This document shows, piece by piece, positions 35,221 through 44,774 of a stretch of 55,241 nt of DNA; position 1 is the first letter of the stretch; every line of letters starts with the position of its first letter. Below the pieces are notes generated by a model. It worked only from the letters and a program-made list of their open reading frames with translations. It was not told the origin of the DNA and searched no databases. Source of the stretch: Streptomyces sp. AP-93 (GTDB lineage: Bacteria; Actinomycetota; Actinomycetes; Streptomycetales; Streptomycetaceae); the NCBI RefSeq assembly GCF_022808175.1, contig NZ_JALGBX010000040.1, forward strand, positions 1 through 55,241. The letters are read 5' to 3'. The position numbers and the translations under genes were made by a program.

Positions 35221-35808
35221 ATGTCGTCCTTCCCGTACCTCGCGGAGGCCGGCCGGACCGGGTTGCGGCCCTACCGGCCCACCGACGCGGCCGAGTTCAC
35301 CGCCCGGGCGCGCGAGAGCCGGGAGCTCCACCATCCGTGGCTGTCGCCGCCCGTGACCGAGGAGGCCTACGAGGCGTACGCCGCCCCGCTGATCGCGGGT
35401 GCGAGCGGGGCCGCCGCGGCGGGCAGGGCCGGATTCCTCGTGTGCGAGCGGGAGTCGGGCGCGATCGCCGGCTTCGTGAACGTCAACAACATCGTCCTCA
35501 GTGCCTTCCGCTGCGGCGCGCTCGGGTACGGGGCCTTCGCGCACGCGGCGGGCCGGGGGCTCATGCGGGAGGCCCTCGGCCTTGCGATCGGCCACGCCTT
35601 CGCGGCGGACGGGCTCGCACTGCACCGGCTGGAGGCCAATATCCAGCCGGGAAACACCGCCTCGATCGCCCTCGTCCGAGGCCTCGGCTTCCGGCTGGAG
35701 GGGCTGTCGCCGGACTTCCTCCACGTCGACGGCGCCTGGCGCGACCACGAACGCTGGGCGCTCACGTCCGAAATGCCTCCTCCCGGGGCCCCGCATCGCA
35801 CAGGATGA
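35221..35808 (+). CDS. RimJ/RimL-type GNAT N-acetyltransferase
   Basis: A 195-residue GNAT enzyme of the ribosomal-protein acetylase type. It starts with GLRPYRPTDAAEFTARAR, carries the acetyl-CoA loop in AAGRGLMREALGLAIGHAF (R-G-x-x-x-E-A-L), and then LHRLEANIQPGNTASIALV, the RimJ/RimL signature. It transfers acetyl groups to an N-terminal or small-molecule amine. ATG 35221 is close to a -10 box. The arginase-fold gene follows after four bases, and the two are probably one transcript. Confidence 0.92.
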   Translation: MSSFPYLAEAGRTGLRPYRPTDAAEFTARARESRELHHPWLSPPVTEEAYEAYAAPLIAGASGAAAAGRAGFLVCERESGAIAGFVNVNNIVLSAFRCGALGYGAFAHAAGRGLMREALGLAIGHAFAADGLALHRLEANIQPGNTASIALVRGLGFRLEGLSPDFLHVDGAWRDHERWALTSEMPPPGAPHRTG

Positions 35809-35812
35809 CTCC

Positions 35813-36712
35813 ATGCGAACCCTCGTGCTCCTCGACGCACCGTCCAACCTCGGGCTCCGCCCCCCGGCCCCGGGCGCCGTTCCCGGTGTGTACAAACTGG
35901 CCGGGGCCCTGCGCGAACAGGGCCTGCTGGCCCGCCTCGGCGCGCGCGAGGGCGGTGTCGTCGTCCCGCCGCGCTACGACCGGGGCGACTGGAAGGAGGG
36001 CGACGGGGTGTTCCACGCCGGGCCCCTCGCCGCGTACACCGTCGCCCTCGCCGACCGGATCGAGGACCACCTGCGCTCCGGGGAGTTCCCCGTCGTCCTC
36101 GGCGGCGACTGCTCCATCCAGCTCGGCGCCTCCCTCGCCATGCGGCGCATCGGGCGGTACGGCATCGCCGCGATCGACGGCTCCGCCGACTTCCGCCACT
36201 CCGGCAACGAGGCCGTCAACGGGCCCGTCGGAGCGGCCGGCGGCGAGGAGCTGGCGCTCGCCACGGGGCGCGGACAGGCGGACCTCGCGGACCTGGAGGG
36301 CCTCGGGCCCTACGTGCGCGACGAGGACGTACGGCTCTTCGGACTGCGCGACGGCGACCCGGACCTCCCGGAGCTGCGCGCCGCCGGGATCTTCGCCGCC
36401 ACGGTCGGGGCGATCCGCGACCGCGGCGCCGGTCCGGTGGCCCGTACCGCGCTGACGGGGCTGCAGCCCCCGGCCACCGCCGGGTTCTGGGTCCACCTGG
36501 ACGCCGACGTACTGGACCCGTCCGTGATGCCGGCCGTCGACAGCCCGGACCCCGGCGGCCTGATCCCCGACGAACTCGCCGAGCTGCTGGGCGTGTTGAT
36601 CAGCTCCCCGCGCTGCGTCGGACTCAACGTCACCATCTACGATCCGGACCTGGACCCGGACGGGCGTGCCGGAGCCCTGCTCGCGGACCTGGTGGCGGGG
36701 GCGTTCGCGTAG
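35813..36712 (+). CDS. Arginase/ureohydrolase-fold protein with altered metal site
   Basis: A 299-residue ureohydrolase-fold protein. The third motif HLDADVLDPSVMPAVDSP is intact. The first metal motif GGDH is GGDCS here, a change seen in some family members, and the second, normally D-x-H-x-D, reads DGSADF: the His ligand is Ser. With two of the usual Mn ligands missing, normal arginase or agmatinase activity is doubtful. It follows the acetyltransferase gene by four bases. Family assignment is firm; function is open. Confidence 0.85.
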   Translation: MRTLVLLDAPSNLGLRPPAPGAVPGVYKLAGALREQGLLARLGAREGGVVVPPRYDRGDWKEGDGVFHAGPLAAYTVALADRIEDHLRSGEFPVVLGGDCSIQLGASLAMRRIGRYGIAAIDGSADFRHSGNEAVNGPVGAAGGEELALATGRGQADLADLEGLGPYVRDEDVRLFGLRDGDPDLPELRAAGIFAATVGAIRDRGAGPVARTALTGLQPPATAGFWVHLDADVLDPSVMPAVDSPDPGGLIPDELAELLGVLISSPRCVGLNVTIYDPDLDPDGRAGALLADLVAGAFA

Positions 36713-36834
36713 GGCGTGCCCCTCGGACCGGGCCGGGCCGGGCCCCGGGCCCGGCATGCGCCCGCGGGCAGCCGCCCGGCCCGTCATGCGCCCGCCACCG
36801 GCAGCCGCCCGGCCCGGCGGTCGGTCTGCTCCGC

Positions 36835-37404
36835 TCAGACCCCGATCGCTCCGTCGATGCGCTCGCGCAGCAGGTCCGCGTGGCCGTTGTGCCGTGCGTA
36901 CTCCTCGATCATGTGGATCAGCACCCAGCGCAGCGAGACCTCGCCCCGCCAGCCGTCCTTCCCGGAGACCTCCAGGTCGGGCGCCCGCTCCGTGAACCCC
37001 TCCGCGAACTCCACCTCGGCGCGCCACGCCTCCCACGCCCGCTCGGCCGCCCCGGGCGTGGACGCCGCGCCGTCGAAGTCCCCGTCGGGGTCGGCCGGGG
37101 AGGAGAACAGGGCCGGAGCCTCCAGCCCGGCCAGCACCTGCCGGAACCATCGGCGCTCCACGTCCGCGAGGTGGCGCACCAGCCCCAGCAGCGAGAGCGT
37201 GGACGGCTCCACCGACCGGGCCGCCAACTCCGCGTCCAGACCGGCACACTTGAGCCGCAGCGTCGCGCGCTGGGCCCCCAGCATGCCGACGAGCATCCGC
37301 CGCTCGTCGCCGGTCGCCGGCCCGGTGAACCGGCTCCCGGACTCGTCCCCCGTGAAGAACTGGCCTCTTCGCTCACACCGCTCATGCCCTCCATGATCGG
37401 CCAC
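36835..37404 (-). CDS. DinB-family (DUF664) protein
   Basis: A 189-residue four-helix-bundle protein. The helix LSLLGLVRHLADVERRWFRQ carries the first metal His, and LRWVLIHMIEEYARHNGHAD carries the H-x-x-x-H pair, together the three-His site of DinB/DUF664 proteins. In actinobacteria many relatives are mycothiol- or bacillithiol-dependent enzymes; the substrate here is unknown. GTG 37404 is the only reasonable start before the conserved region. It is divergent from the DUF5107 gene. Confidence 0.87.
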   Translation of the reverse strand: MADHGGHERCERRGQFFTGDESGSRFTGPATGDERRMLVGMLGAQRATLRLKCAGLDAELAARSVEPSTLSLLGLVRHLADVERRWFRQVLAGLEAPALFSSPADPDGDFDGAASTPGAAERAWEAWRAEVEFAEGFTERAPDLEVSGKDGWRGEVSLRWVLIHMIEEYARHNGHADLLRERIDGAIGV

Positions 37405-37498
37405 CGGCCCCTACGGCAAAAGGTTTTGCGTAATCCTGACCGGTGGTGATCCGCCGAATCCCTGTGCACCGGCGGCCGTGGCGTGTTCCCTTTCCCTC

Positions 37499-39469
37499 AT
37501 GGCCACCACCGTCCGCCGCTCCGTACTGACTCTTCCCGCAGCCCCGTTGGGCACCGAGAACCCACTGCCCGCCCTCCGCGAGTCCGACGGGGTGCACACG
37601 CTGGACGACCGGTCGCGCGAGGGACTGCCGCGCGACATGGCACGCCAGATCGGGTACGAGCCGCTGCGCTCGCTGCTGCCCGTCCGGATCCGGGACGGCT
37701 ACCAACGGCAGCGCACGGAGCGGGACTTCGAGGCGATCGTCATCGAGAACGCGCACCTGCGCGCCACCGTCCTGCCCGGCCTCGGTGGCCGGATCCATTC
37801 GCTCGTCCACCTCCCCACCGGACGCGAACTGCTCTACCGCAACCCGGTGTTCCAGCCCGCGAACTTCGCGCTGAACGGCGCCTGGTTCTCCGGCGGCATC
37901 GAGTGGAACCTGGGGGCCACCGGTCACACCACCCTCTCCTGCGCCCCGTTGCACGCCGCACTCGTCCCGGCGCCCGACGGGGGCGTCATGGTGCGGCTCT
38001 GGGAGTGGGAGCGGCTGCGCGACCTGCCCTTCCAAGTGGACCTGTGGCTGCCGGAGGACTCGGAGTTCCTCTACGTCGGCGTCCGCGTCCGCAATCCGCA
38101 CGAGCGGCCCGCGCCCGTCTACTGGTGGTCCAACATCGCCGTGCCCGAGGAGACCGGAACCCGCGTCCTGGCCCCGGCCGACGAGGCCTGGCACTTCGGG
38201 TACGAGCGCTCCCTGCGGCGCATCCCCGTACCCGGATGGGAGGGCGCGGACCGCACCTACCCGCTGCGCAGCACGTACCCCGCCGACTTCTTCTACGAGG
38301 TGGAGGCCGGCACCCGGCCCTGGATCGCCTCCCTCGACGCCGACGGGCGGGGACTCGTCCAGACCTCCACGGCCCGGCTGCGCGGCCGCAAGCTCTTCGT
38401 CTGGGGCGCGGGCGAGGGCGGCCGGCGCTGGCAGGAGTGGCTGACCGAGCCCGGCACGGCCGGCTACGCGGAGATCCAGGCCGGGCTCGCCCGGACCCAG
38501 CTGGAACACGTACGGCTGGAGGCGGGCGGGGAGTTCAGCTGGCTGGAGGCCTACGGAGCCCTGTCCGCGGACCCGGAGGCCGTGCACGGGGACGACTGGG
38601 CGGCGGCCCGCGCCGCGGCCGGGACGGCGCTGGAGTCCGCGCTGCCCGGACCCGCCGTGGACGCGGCGTACGAGGCGTGGCGCGGGTGCGCCGACACCGA
38701 ACCGGGGGAGCGGCTGGCGGCCGGCTCCGGCTGGGGCGCGCTGGAAGTGCTGTGCGGGGGCCACAAACTGCCCGGCACCCCCTTCGCGGAGGACACCCTC
38801 GAAGAGGACCAGGCCCCCTGGCTGGAGCTGTGGCGCACCGGTGTCTTCCCCGCCCCGCGCCGGGTGGCCCCGCCCGGCCCGAGCCTCGTCGCCCCGCACT
38901 GGCGGGACATGCTGGAGACGGCGCCGGCGGACCCGCTGACCGAGTACCACCTCGGGGTCGCCCAGTGGCACGCCGGGGACATCGCCCAGGCGGTACGGAG
39001 CTGGGAGCGCGGGCTGGCGCTGGCCCCCTCGCGGTGGCCGCTGCTGAGGTGCCTGGCCGTCGCCGACGACCTGGCCGGCGATCCGGCCCGGGCGGCCCGC
39101 TGGTACGCCGAGGCCTTCGAGGACCTGGCCCAGGAGAGCCGGGGCGGCACGGGCTGGCTGGCCGCCGAATCGGCGCTGGGCCGGGAGGCGCTGGCGTCCC
39201 TGCTGGCGGCGGGGCTGCTGCCGGAGGCCCGCTCGGTGTGGGACCGGCTGCGCCCCGCCCTGCGCGAGGAGGGCCGCTTCCGGCTGTCGGGGGCCCGGCT
39301 GCTCGCGGCGGAGGGCCATGTGGGCGCGGCCCGGCGGGTCTTCGAGGAGGGCTTCGAACTGCCCGACCTCCGCGAGGGCGAGGAAACCCTCTCGGAGGTC
39401 TGGGCCACCCTCACCGACCGCCCGCTGCCGGCCGCGTACGACTTCCGGATGCGGCCACCGGGCGACTGA
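37499..39469 (+). CDS. DUF5107 domain protein with C-terminal TPR
   Basis: A 656-residue protein. The N-terminal 300 residues form a galactose-mutarotase-like beta-sandwich (FEAIVIENAHLRATVLPGLG, GRIHSLVHLPTGRELLYRN, FSGGIEWNLGATGHTT), the DUF5107 domain linked to carbohydrate handling. The C-terminal part has TPR-like helical pairs (EYHLGVAQWHAGDIAQAV, GDPARAARWYAEAFEDLA, GHVGAARRVFEEGF). No signal peptide. The ATG at 37499 has a weak ribosome site; an in-frame GTG at 37478 is possible. It ends before a strong bidirectional terminator. Confidence 0.85.
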   Translation: MATTVRRSVLTLPAAPLGTENPLPALRESDGVHTLDDRSREGLPRDMARQIGYEPLRSLLPVRIRDGYQRQRTERDFEAIVIENAHLRATVLPGLGGRIHSLVHLPTGRELLYRNPVFQPANFALNGAWFSGGIEWNLGATGHTTLSCAPLHAALVPAPDGGVMVRLWEWERLRDLPFQVDLWLPEDSEFLYVGVRVRNPHERPAPVYWWSNIAVPEETGTRVLAPADEAWHFGYERSLRRIPVPGWEGADRTYPLRSTYPADFFYEVEAGTRPWIASLDADGRGLVQTSTARLRGRKLFVWGAGEGGRRWQEWLTEPGTAGYAEIQAGLARTQLEHVRLEAGGEFSWLEAYGALSADPEAVHGDDWAAARAAAGTALESALPGPAVDAAYEAWRGCADTEPGERLAAGSGWGALEVLCGGHKLPGTPFAEDTLEEDQAPWLELWRTGVFPAPRRVAPPGPSLVAPHWRDMLETAPADPLTEYHLGVAQWHAGDIAQAVRSWERGLALAPSRWPLLRCLAVADDLAGDPARAARWYAEAFEDLAQESRGGTGWLAAESALGREALASLLAAGLLPEARSVWDRLRPALREEGRFRLSGARLLAAEGHVGAARRVFEEGFELPDLREGEETLSEVWATLTDRPLPAAYDFRMRPPGD

Positions 39470-39508
39470 GGCCAAGGGGCCCGTCGGTACGTCTCCGGCG
39501 GGGCCTCC

Positions 39509-39566
39509 TCGACGCCCAACAGCCCCCGGGCCGGCCGTGTGGCCGCCCCCGGGGCTGTTGCGTCGA
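39509..39566. terminator. Bidirectional terminator between convergent genes
   Basis: TCGACGC with AACAGCCCCCGGG pairs with CCCCCGGGGCTGTT and GCGTCGA around a GC-rich loop. It lies between the stop of the DUF5107 gene and that of the large secreted protein. Confidence 0.85.
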
Positions 39567-39575
39567 GCGGGCGGG

Positions 39576-42500
39576 TCAGCCGGCGACCGGCCCCCTCGCA
39601 CCGCTCGTCGCGGTGCCGGTCAGGTGACCGGTCCGGTAGGCCGTCACCTTCACGGTGATGCGCTTCCCGCGCTGCGCGGAGGTCAGGGTGAAGGTGCTCC
39701 GGGTCGCACCGGTGATCAGCTTGCCGTCCGCGTACCACTTGTAGGCGTACGAGGTCGGTGTGGGAGTCCACGTGCCGCGGTTCGCGGTCAGCACGCTCCC
39801 GACCTTGGCCGTTCCCGTGATGGACGGGGCCTTCGTCGCCTTGGGCGCGACTCCCTTGACGAGCACGGCGGCGCTGGTGGCCTTCACCGCCGGGTGCCCT
39901 GCCTTGCGGGCGGTCACCGCCACGGTGAGCTTCTTGCCCTGGAGCGCCGAGGGCAGAACGTACGACGAGGCCGTGGCACCCGTGATCGCCTTCCCGTCGG
40001 CGTACCACCTGTAGGTGTGGGAGTCGGCGACGGGCGACCAGGATCCGGTCGTCGCCGTCACCTGGCCACCGACGACCGCGGTGCCCTTGACGGTGGGGGC
40101 GGCTGTCGAACGGATCGGTGCGACGACGGTGACGGTGCCCTTGACCCACTCGTCGCCGCGCGCAGTCACTCTCACGGACAGCGGGCCGAGCGGGGCCTTC
40201 GTGAGGTCCAGGGCGACCGTGATGCTGCGCCGGTCGGAAGCGATGGAGACGGTTGTCGACTGGACTCCGAAGCTGTCGTTGGTCACCTCGACCGAAACGT
40301 CCTCGTTCAGACCGGTGCCCGTGACGGTCATGGTGACCTTGCCCCGGCCTACCGTGGACGGCCCCACCGTGCTGGGGGCCGGGTCCTCCTGACCGCAGGG
40401 GGAGTGGGAGCACGTGGCTTTGAGCCGTACCGCGGTGGAGGCCTTCGCGGGCTTCTCCGGCAGACCGATCAGGATCGTGCTCGGCCGGGAAACCTTCGGA
40501 GGGGCGGCAGTTGGCAGATAGCAGGAGTAGTACTGGCCTCCCCAGCACCTGCTCTGCAGATCCGAGCGGTCGTACAGCCAGGGTGTGGGCGACTGCTCCA
40601 AGGGCTCGGCGGGGGTGAACCGCAGGTCGAAGTAGTCGCCCGTCACGGTCGGGAGCACCGCGCAGATCGCCGTCTTCTTCTCGCTCAGGGTGGCGGTCAG
40701 CGGTCCGAACCCGTTGCTGACGTCCGAGACCTTGACGCACTCGTTGGCGGGCCCGGCCGCCGTGCCGATGCGCAGCGTGTCCAGCCGGTAGGCGGGTGCC
40801 GCCGTCTTGCCCTCCGGAACCTGTACGAGGACCTGGTAGCGGGTGGAGCCGGTGACGGCGCAGCCCGCGTCGAAGTAGTCGCAGACGCCTTCGCCGTTCG
40901 CCTTGAAGCCGAGCAGGTGGACGGAGCCCAGCGCGTCACGGGCGTTCAGGTGCAGGGTGTCCGCAGCGTCGGCCGTGGTCACCTGGTGGCACAGGAACGT
41001 GCCGGGCTTGGCCGGTACGCCGCCGGTGGACGGGCCGCCCACTGCGGTGGCCGGGGTCGGGACGCAGCCGCGCGCGGTGGAGGTGACGTCGAGGCGGGTC
41101 AGGGCGAACTCGGCGGGCACGTTCCGGCTCTGCACTAGGGCAGTGTGCGCGACCTTGGCCGTCAGGGAGCAGGTGGAGAAGGAGCCGGAGGCCGTACTCA
41201 TGGAGCAGACCGGCTTGCCCTTCGCGTCGAGGACGTTGACGGTCACCACCGAGTCACCCGAAACCCGCTGGATCTGGAGGAGCTCGTTCGCGGAGTGGTC
41301 CCCGGCCGCAATGGACAGGCAGTCGGCGAACACCTCCGCGCTGGTTTTCACGCTCATCCGGACCGGCTTCCCCGTGAAGTCGCCGGGCAGGAAGGTGCGG
41401 CAGGCGCTCGGTGCGTCCGTGCGGTGGACGACGAGACGGTAGACGTCGCTCTCCGCGGTTGGGTCGAGCTTGGAGACGAGGGCTCGGTACGGAGCGGTGC
41501 CGCCCAGGGCGCAGGTGCCGTCCTTCAGAACGTTCTCGCGCTCACAGAAGGCGGCCCCCTTGGAGTCGACGACGGTGATGGACGCGGCACCGTCGGACAG
41601 GACGGCGATGTGGGCCCCTTGGGGTACCGGGAGGTTCAGGCAGTCGACCTCACCAGGTGTGGCGAATGTGCCCTTCTGGTCGCGCGCCAGCGCGACCCCG
41701 TTCTCACAGCCCGCCATGGCCGTGCGGGACAGGATCCGCACGGCGTGCTCCGTGAGCAGGATGTACGGGGTACCGGCGGTGAGCAGGCAGTCACGCCCGG
41801 CCTCGCAGACGGGGGATCCGTTCGCCGCACGCACTCTGATGGAGGAGGCCCCGCCCTGCGCATCGATGGCATCGGCGTCGTAGCGTCCGGTCACAGCCGG
41901 GGTGAACGTCCTGCACCCGGTCAGGGGGGCGCCCTGCGCGGGCGGGGAGCTGTACGCCGTCGCGGCGACCGGAACGCAGCCCTCGGGGTTCGACAGACGC
42001 CGGACCTTCAGGCTGTAGGCGCCGGGGGAGGCGACCTCGGTGAGGACGCGGTAGCCGCCCGTCCCGGCGGGCAGCACACACTCGGCGCTGTCCTTACAGA
42101 TGCGCTTGCCGGTGCCATCCGTGATCCAGTGCACGAAGCCTTCTCCGCGCTCGGTCAGCCGGAAGTCCGTGGTGATCCGCTCGCCGGGAGCGGCGGTGAA
42201 GGCGTGGCAGACGATGCCCAGACTGTCCGTGGCGGTCCCTGAGTTCGGGGCGGAGTCGTAGCGGGTGCCGGCAACGGCCGGACATCCGGGAGCGGTCATC
42301 AACGGGACGAGGGCGACACGGTTGGTGATGGGCTCCCAGTGGCTGTTGTGGACCGAGAGCGTGTACGTACCGGCCGCGAGCTCGCACCAGGAGTGGGTCA
42401 ACGGTTCCCCGCAATCGACCTGCCTCTCGCCGGAGCTCAGCGAAGCGTAGGCGGACTGGTGGGACACCAGGAGCCGGTGCATGCCCGGATTCCTCACGAC

Positions 42501-42851
42501 AACCGTGAAGCAGGCGGTGGCCTGGGACCCGATCGTGGCGCTGCCGACGGCGCTGCCGGGGGCACCGAGCGGCGCGAGCGCGAGCGGCGTGCAGTCCTCC
42601 TCGGCCGAACCCGCGGAGACCGGAACCGGCGCCGAGACCTTGTCCGTGCGGACCGTGCCCGCCGGGGGGCGCACCGGGTCGGCCTTTTGCGCTGGTGCGG
42701 GGTCGGCCTTCGCGGACGCGGTGGCCGACGGCGTCGCGGCGAACGCGTTCGCGGCCGGGACGAGCGGCGTCAGCAGCGCCGCCAGCAGAGCGGGGACCAG
42801 GAGGGTCTTCGCGGATCTGAACCGTGCGCGCGAACGCGCGGGGTTGAGCAT
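39576..42851 (-). CDS. Large secreted Cys-rich repeat protein with C-terminal Ig-like domains
   Basis: A 1091-residue exported protein. The signal peptide is typical (RSAKTLLVPALLAALLTPLV, cleavage after AFA-A near residue 38). Residues about 60-760 hold six or so modules of 110-130 residues, each with spaced Cys pairs and a YRL/YTL beta-strand, resembling pre-peptidase-type modules. An IPT-like segment follows (VTMTVTGTGLNEDVSVEVTN). Two tandem Ig-like units (YRWYADGKAITGAT and YKWYADGKLITGAT) end the protein. No catalytic motif or sortase signal is seen, so an adhesive or structural role is likely. GGGGGGA precedes ATG 42851. Confidence 0.85.
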   Translation of the reverse strand: MLNPARSRARFRSAKTLLVPALLAALLTPLVPAANAFAATPSATASAKADPAPAQKADPVRPPAGTVRTDKVSAPVPVSAGSAEEDCTPLALAPLGAPGSAVGSATIGSQATACFTVVVRNPGMHRLLVSHQSAYASLSSGERQVDCGEPLTHSWCELAAGTYTLSVHNSHWEPITNRVALVPLMTAPGCPAVAGTRYDSAPNSGTATDSLGIVCHAFTAAPGERITTDFRLTERGEGFVHWITDGTGKRICKDSAECVLPAGTGGYRVLTEVASPGAYSLKVRRLSNPEGCVPVAATAYSSPPAQGAPLTGCRTFTPAVTGRYDADAIDAQGGASSIRVRAANGSPVCEAGRDCLLTAGTPYILLTEHAVRILSRTAMAGCENGVALARDQKGTFATPGEVDCLNLPVPQGAHIAVLSDGAASITVVDSKGAAFCERENVLKDGTCALGGTAPYRALVSKLDPTAESDVYRLVVHRTDAPSACRTFLPGDFTGKPVRMSVKTSAEVFADCLSIAAGDHSANELLQIQRVSGDSVVTVNVLDAKGKPVCSMSTASGSFSTCSLTAKVAHTALVQSRNVPAEFALTRLDVTSTARGCVPTPATAVGGPSTGGVPAKPGTFLCHQVTTADAADTLHLNARDALGSVHLLGFKANGEGVCDYFDAGCAVTGSTRYQVLVQVPEGKTAAPAYRLDTLRIGTAAGPANECVKVSDVSNGFGPLTATLSEKKTAICAVLPTVTGDYFDLRFTPAEPLEQSPTPWLYDRSDLQSRCWGGQYYSCYLPTAAPPKVSRPSTILIGLPEKPAKASTAVRLKATCSHSPCGQEDPAPSTVGPSTVGRGKVTMTVTGTGLNEDVSVEVTNDSFGVQSTTVSIASDRRSITVALDLTKAPLGPLSVRVTARGDEWVKGTVTVVAPIRSTAAPTVKGTAVVGGQVTATTGSWSPVADSHTYRWYADGKAITGATASSYVLPSALQGKKLTVAVTARKAGHPAVKATSAAVLVKGVAPKATKAPSITGTAKVGSVLTANRGTWTPTPTSYAYKWYADGKLITGATRSTFTLTSAQRGKRITVKVTAYRTGHLTGTATSGARGPVAG

Positions 42852-42961
42852 GTCGTTCCCCCCGGAGCGATGTCGTCCATGTGGGCGTCACATGGGCGGC
42901 ACACTCTACGGTTAGCCTCCGACAGGCCTTGCAGCGCCATCCCCCCAGGTGGCCGGGGGGT

Positions 42962-43486
42962 CTACCGGGTGTAGGTCCGGATGCGGTAGCGCAGGCCGGT
43001 CACCGAGGACTGCCAGCCGCCGTCCTCGGCGACGGCCCACGCCGGGTCCAGCTCCGGGGCGTGGGTGTCGCCGATCACCTTGGTGTCGACCTCGGTGACC
43101 GAGAGCATGACGGCGTGGGCAAGCGCGGCACGGTAGACCTCTCCGCCGCCGATCACCCAGCAGGCGGTGGCGGGGGCGGCTGGGTCGGGCTGTTCGACCG
43201 CCAGCTCCAGGGCCTCGGGGATGGAGCCGGCGCGCTCCGCGCCCTCCGCGGTCCATGCGGGATCACGGGTCACCACGATGTTGCGCCGCCCCGCGAGGGG
43301 GCGGAACCGTGCCGGCAGTGAGTCCCAGGTCTTGCGGCCCATCACCACCGGATGGCCGAGGGTGGTGGCCTTGAAGTGGGCCATGTCCTCAGGGAGCCGC
43401 CAGGGGATACCGTTGTCCGCGCCGATCACACCGTCGGAGCTCTGCGCCCAGATCAGCCCGACGCTCATGCCGGTGTCGAGGCTCAT
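42962..43486 (-). CDS. folA: Dihydrofolate reductase
   Basis: A 174-residue enzyme that reduces dihydrofolate to tetrahydrofolate with NADPH. Recognisable segments: GLIWAQSSDGVIGADNGIPW with the active-site loop, LPEDMAHFK with the Asp/Glu substrate residue, VVMGRKTWDSLP and WVIGGGEVYRAAL. Its ATG overlaps the thyA stop by four bases, coupling it to the enzyme that makes dihydrofolate. Confidence 0.97.
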   Translation of the reverse strand: MSLDTGMSVGLIWAQSSDGVIGADNGIPWRLPEDMAHFKATTLGHPVVMGRKTWDSLPARFRPLAGRRNIVVTRDPAWTAEGAERAGSIPEALELAVEQPDPAAPATACWVIGGGEVYRAALAHAVMLSVTEVDTKVIGDTHAPELDPAWAVAEDGGWQSSVTGLRYRIRTYTR

Positions 43487-44286
43487 ACCGCGACCGGAGC
43501 CTTGATCGCCGGGTGGTGCTGGTAGCCGGCCAGCTTCACGTCGCCGTAGGCGTAGTCGAAGAGCGAGTCGGCCCGGTGCAGCTTCAGCTCCGGGAACTCG
43601 AACGGGGTGCGCGAGATCTGCTCGGTCACCTGGTCGACGTGGTTGTCGTAGATGTGGCAGTCACCGCCGGTCCAGATGAAGTCGCCCGGCTCCAGACCGG
43701 CCTGCTGGGCCACCATGTGGGTGAGCAGGGCGTAGCTGGCGATGTTGAACGGCACGCCGAGGAACAGGTCCGCGCTGCGCTGGTACAGCTGGCAGGAGAG
43801 CTTGCCGTCGGCCACGTAGAACTGGAAGAAGGCGTGGCACGGCGCGAGCGCCATCTTGGACAGCTCGGAGACGTTCCAGGCGGAGACGATCATCCGGCGG
43901 GAGTCCGGGTCGCGGCGCAGCGTGTCGAGGACCTCGGTGATCTGGTCGATGTGCCGGCCGTCCGGGGTGGGCCAGGAGCGCCACTGGGCGCCGTAGACCG
44001 GGCCGAGGTCGCCGTTCTCGTCGGCCCACTCGTCCCAGATCGTGACGCCGTGCTCGCGCAGCCAGCCGACGTTCGACTCGCCGCGCAGGAACCACAGCAG
44101 CTCGTACACGATCGACTTGAGGTGCACCTTCTTGGTGGTGACCAGGGGGAACCCCTGCGACAGGTCGTAACGCAGTTGGTGCCCGAAGACACTCCGGGTG
44201 CCGGTGCCCGTCCGGTCGGCCTTCGCCGTCCCGGAGGTGAGCACCAGCTTCAACAGGTCTTCGTACTGGGTATCCGCCACGGGCAC
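43483..44286 (-). CDS. thyA: Thymidylate synthase
   Basis: A 267-residue ThyA-type enzyme that methylates dUMP to dTMP using methylenetetrahydrofolate. The catalytic Cys lies in LAPCHAFFQFYVADGKLSCQ, followed by QRSADLFLGVPFNIASYALL; the C-terminal APVAV end closes the active site. GTG 44286 is the start; GTG 44280 is also possible. Forms an operon with folA, a standard pairing for nucleotide metabolism. Confidence 0.97.
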   Translation of the reverse strand: MPVADTQYEDLLKLVLTSGTAKADRTGTGTRSVFGHQLRYDLSQGFPLVTTKKVHLKSIVYELLWFLRGESNVGWLREHGVTIWDEWADENGDLGPVYGAQWRSWPTPDGRHIDQITEVLDTLRRDPDSRRMIVSAWNVSELSKMALAPCHAFFQFYVADGKLSCQLYQRSADLFLGVPFNIASYALLTHMVAQQAGLEPGDFIWTGGDCHIYDNHVDQVTEQISRTPFEFPELKLHRADSLFDYAYGDVKLAGYQHHPAIKAPVAV

Positions 44287-44317
44287 CGAGTCTACTGGGC
44301 TGCCGTCCGAGGTCCGG

Positions 44318-44764
44318 TCAGCCGGTCACCGCGCCTTCGGCGATCAGGCCGGCGAGAACCGCCTCGCCGACCGCCACGACCGCCGTCTGGGGACGGATCA
44401 TCACGGTGATCTCGTCGATCAGGCCCTCGGGCGTGAGGTGCAGCATGTCGATGCCGTGCACCTGCCGGTCGCTCACGGTGGTCCGGAACGGCAGCACGGT
44501 CGCCGGCCCCTCGGCCCCCTCCGCCCCGAAAGGGACGCCGGCGGACTGGACGCTGCCGTCGAAGTGGCCGACGTAGTGGAAGCCCTCGAACGTGCGCAGG
44601 AGGACGCGGAACAGGGCCAGCACCGCCGGCTTGCCCTCGAACGGCTTCGACTTCACCGGGCTGTTGAGCCGGATGTCGTCGGTGAACAGCGCATCCAGCG
44701 CGGCGAGGTCATGGCCGGCAACGGCGGCGCGGAAACGGTCGGCCGTGCTGGTGGCGGTACTCAT
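44318..44764 (-). CDS. NTF2-like/SnoaL-like domain protein
   Basis: A 148-residue protein of the NTF2-like superfamily. It opens with a helical region ending HDLAALDALFTDDIRLNSPV, then the curved sheet (VLPFRTTVSDRQVHGIDMLH; GLIDEITVMIRP). Such proteins are small-molecule isomerases or hydrolases, or binding proteins. ATG 44764 has GGAGG five bases upstream. It is divergent from the PadR regulator across a shared operator, so it is the likely target of that regulator. Confidence 0.85.
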   Translation of the reverse strand: MSTATSTADRFRAAVAGHDLAALDALFTDDIRLNSPVKSKPFEGKPAVLALFRVLLRTFEGFHYVGHFDGSVQSAGVPFGAEGAEGPATVLPFRTTVSDRQVHGIDMLHLTPEGLIDEITVMIRPQTAVVAVGEAVLAGLIAEGAVTG

Positions 44765-44774
44765 GAGGCCTCCT

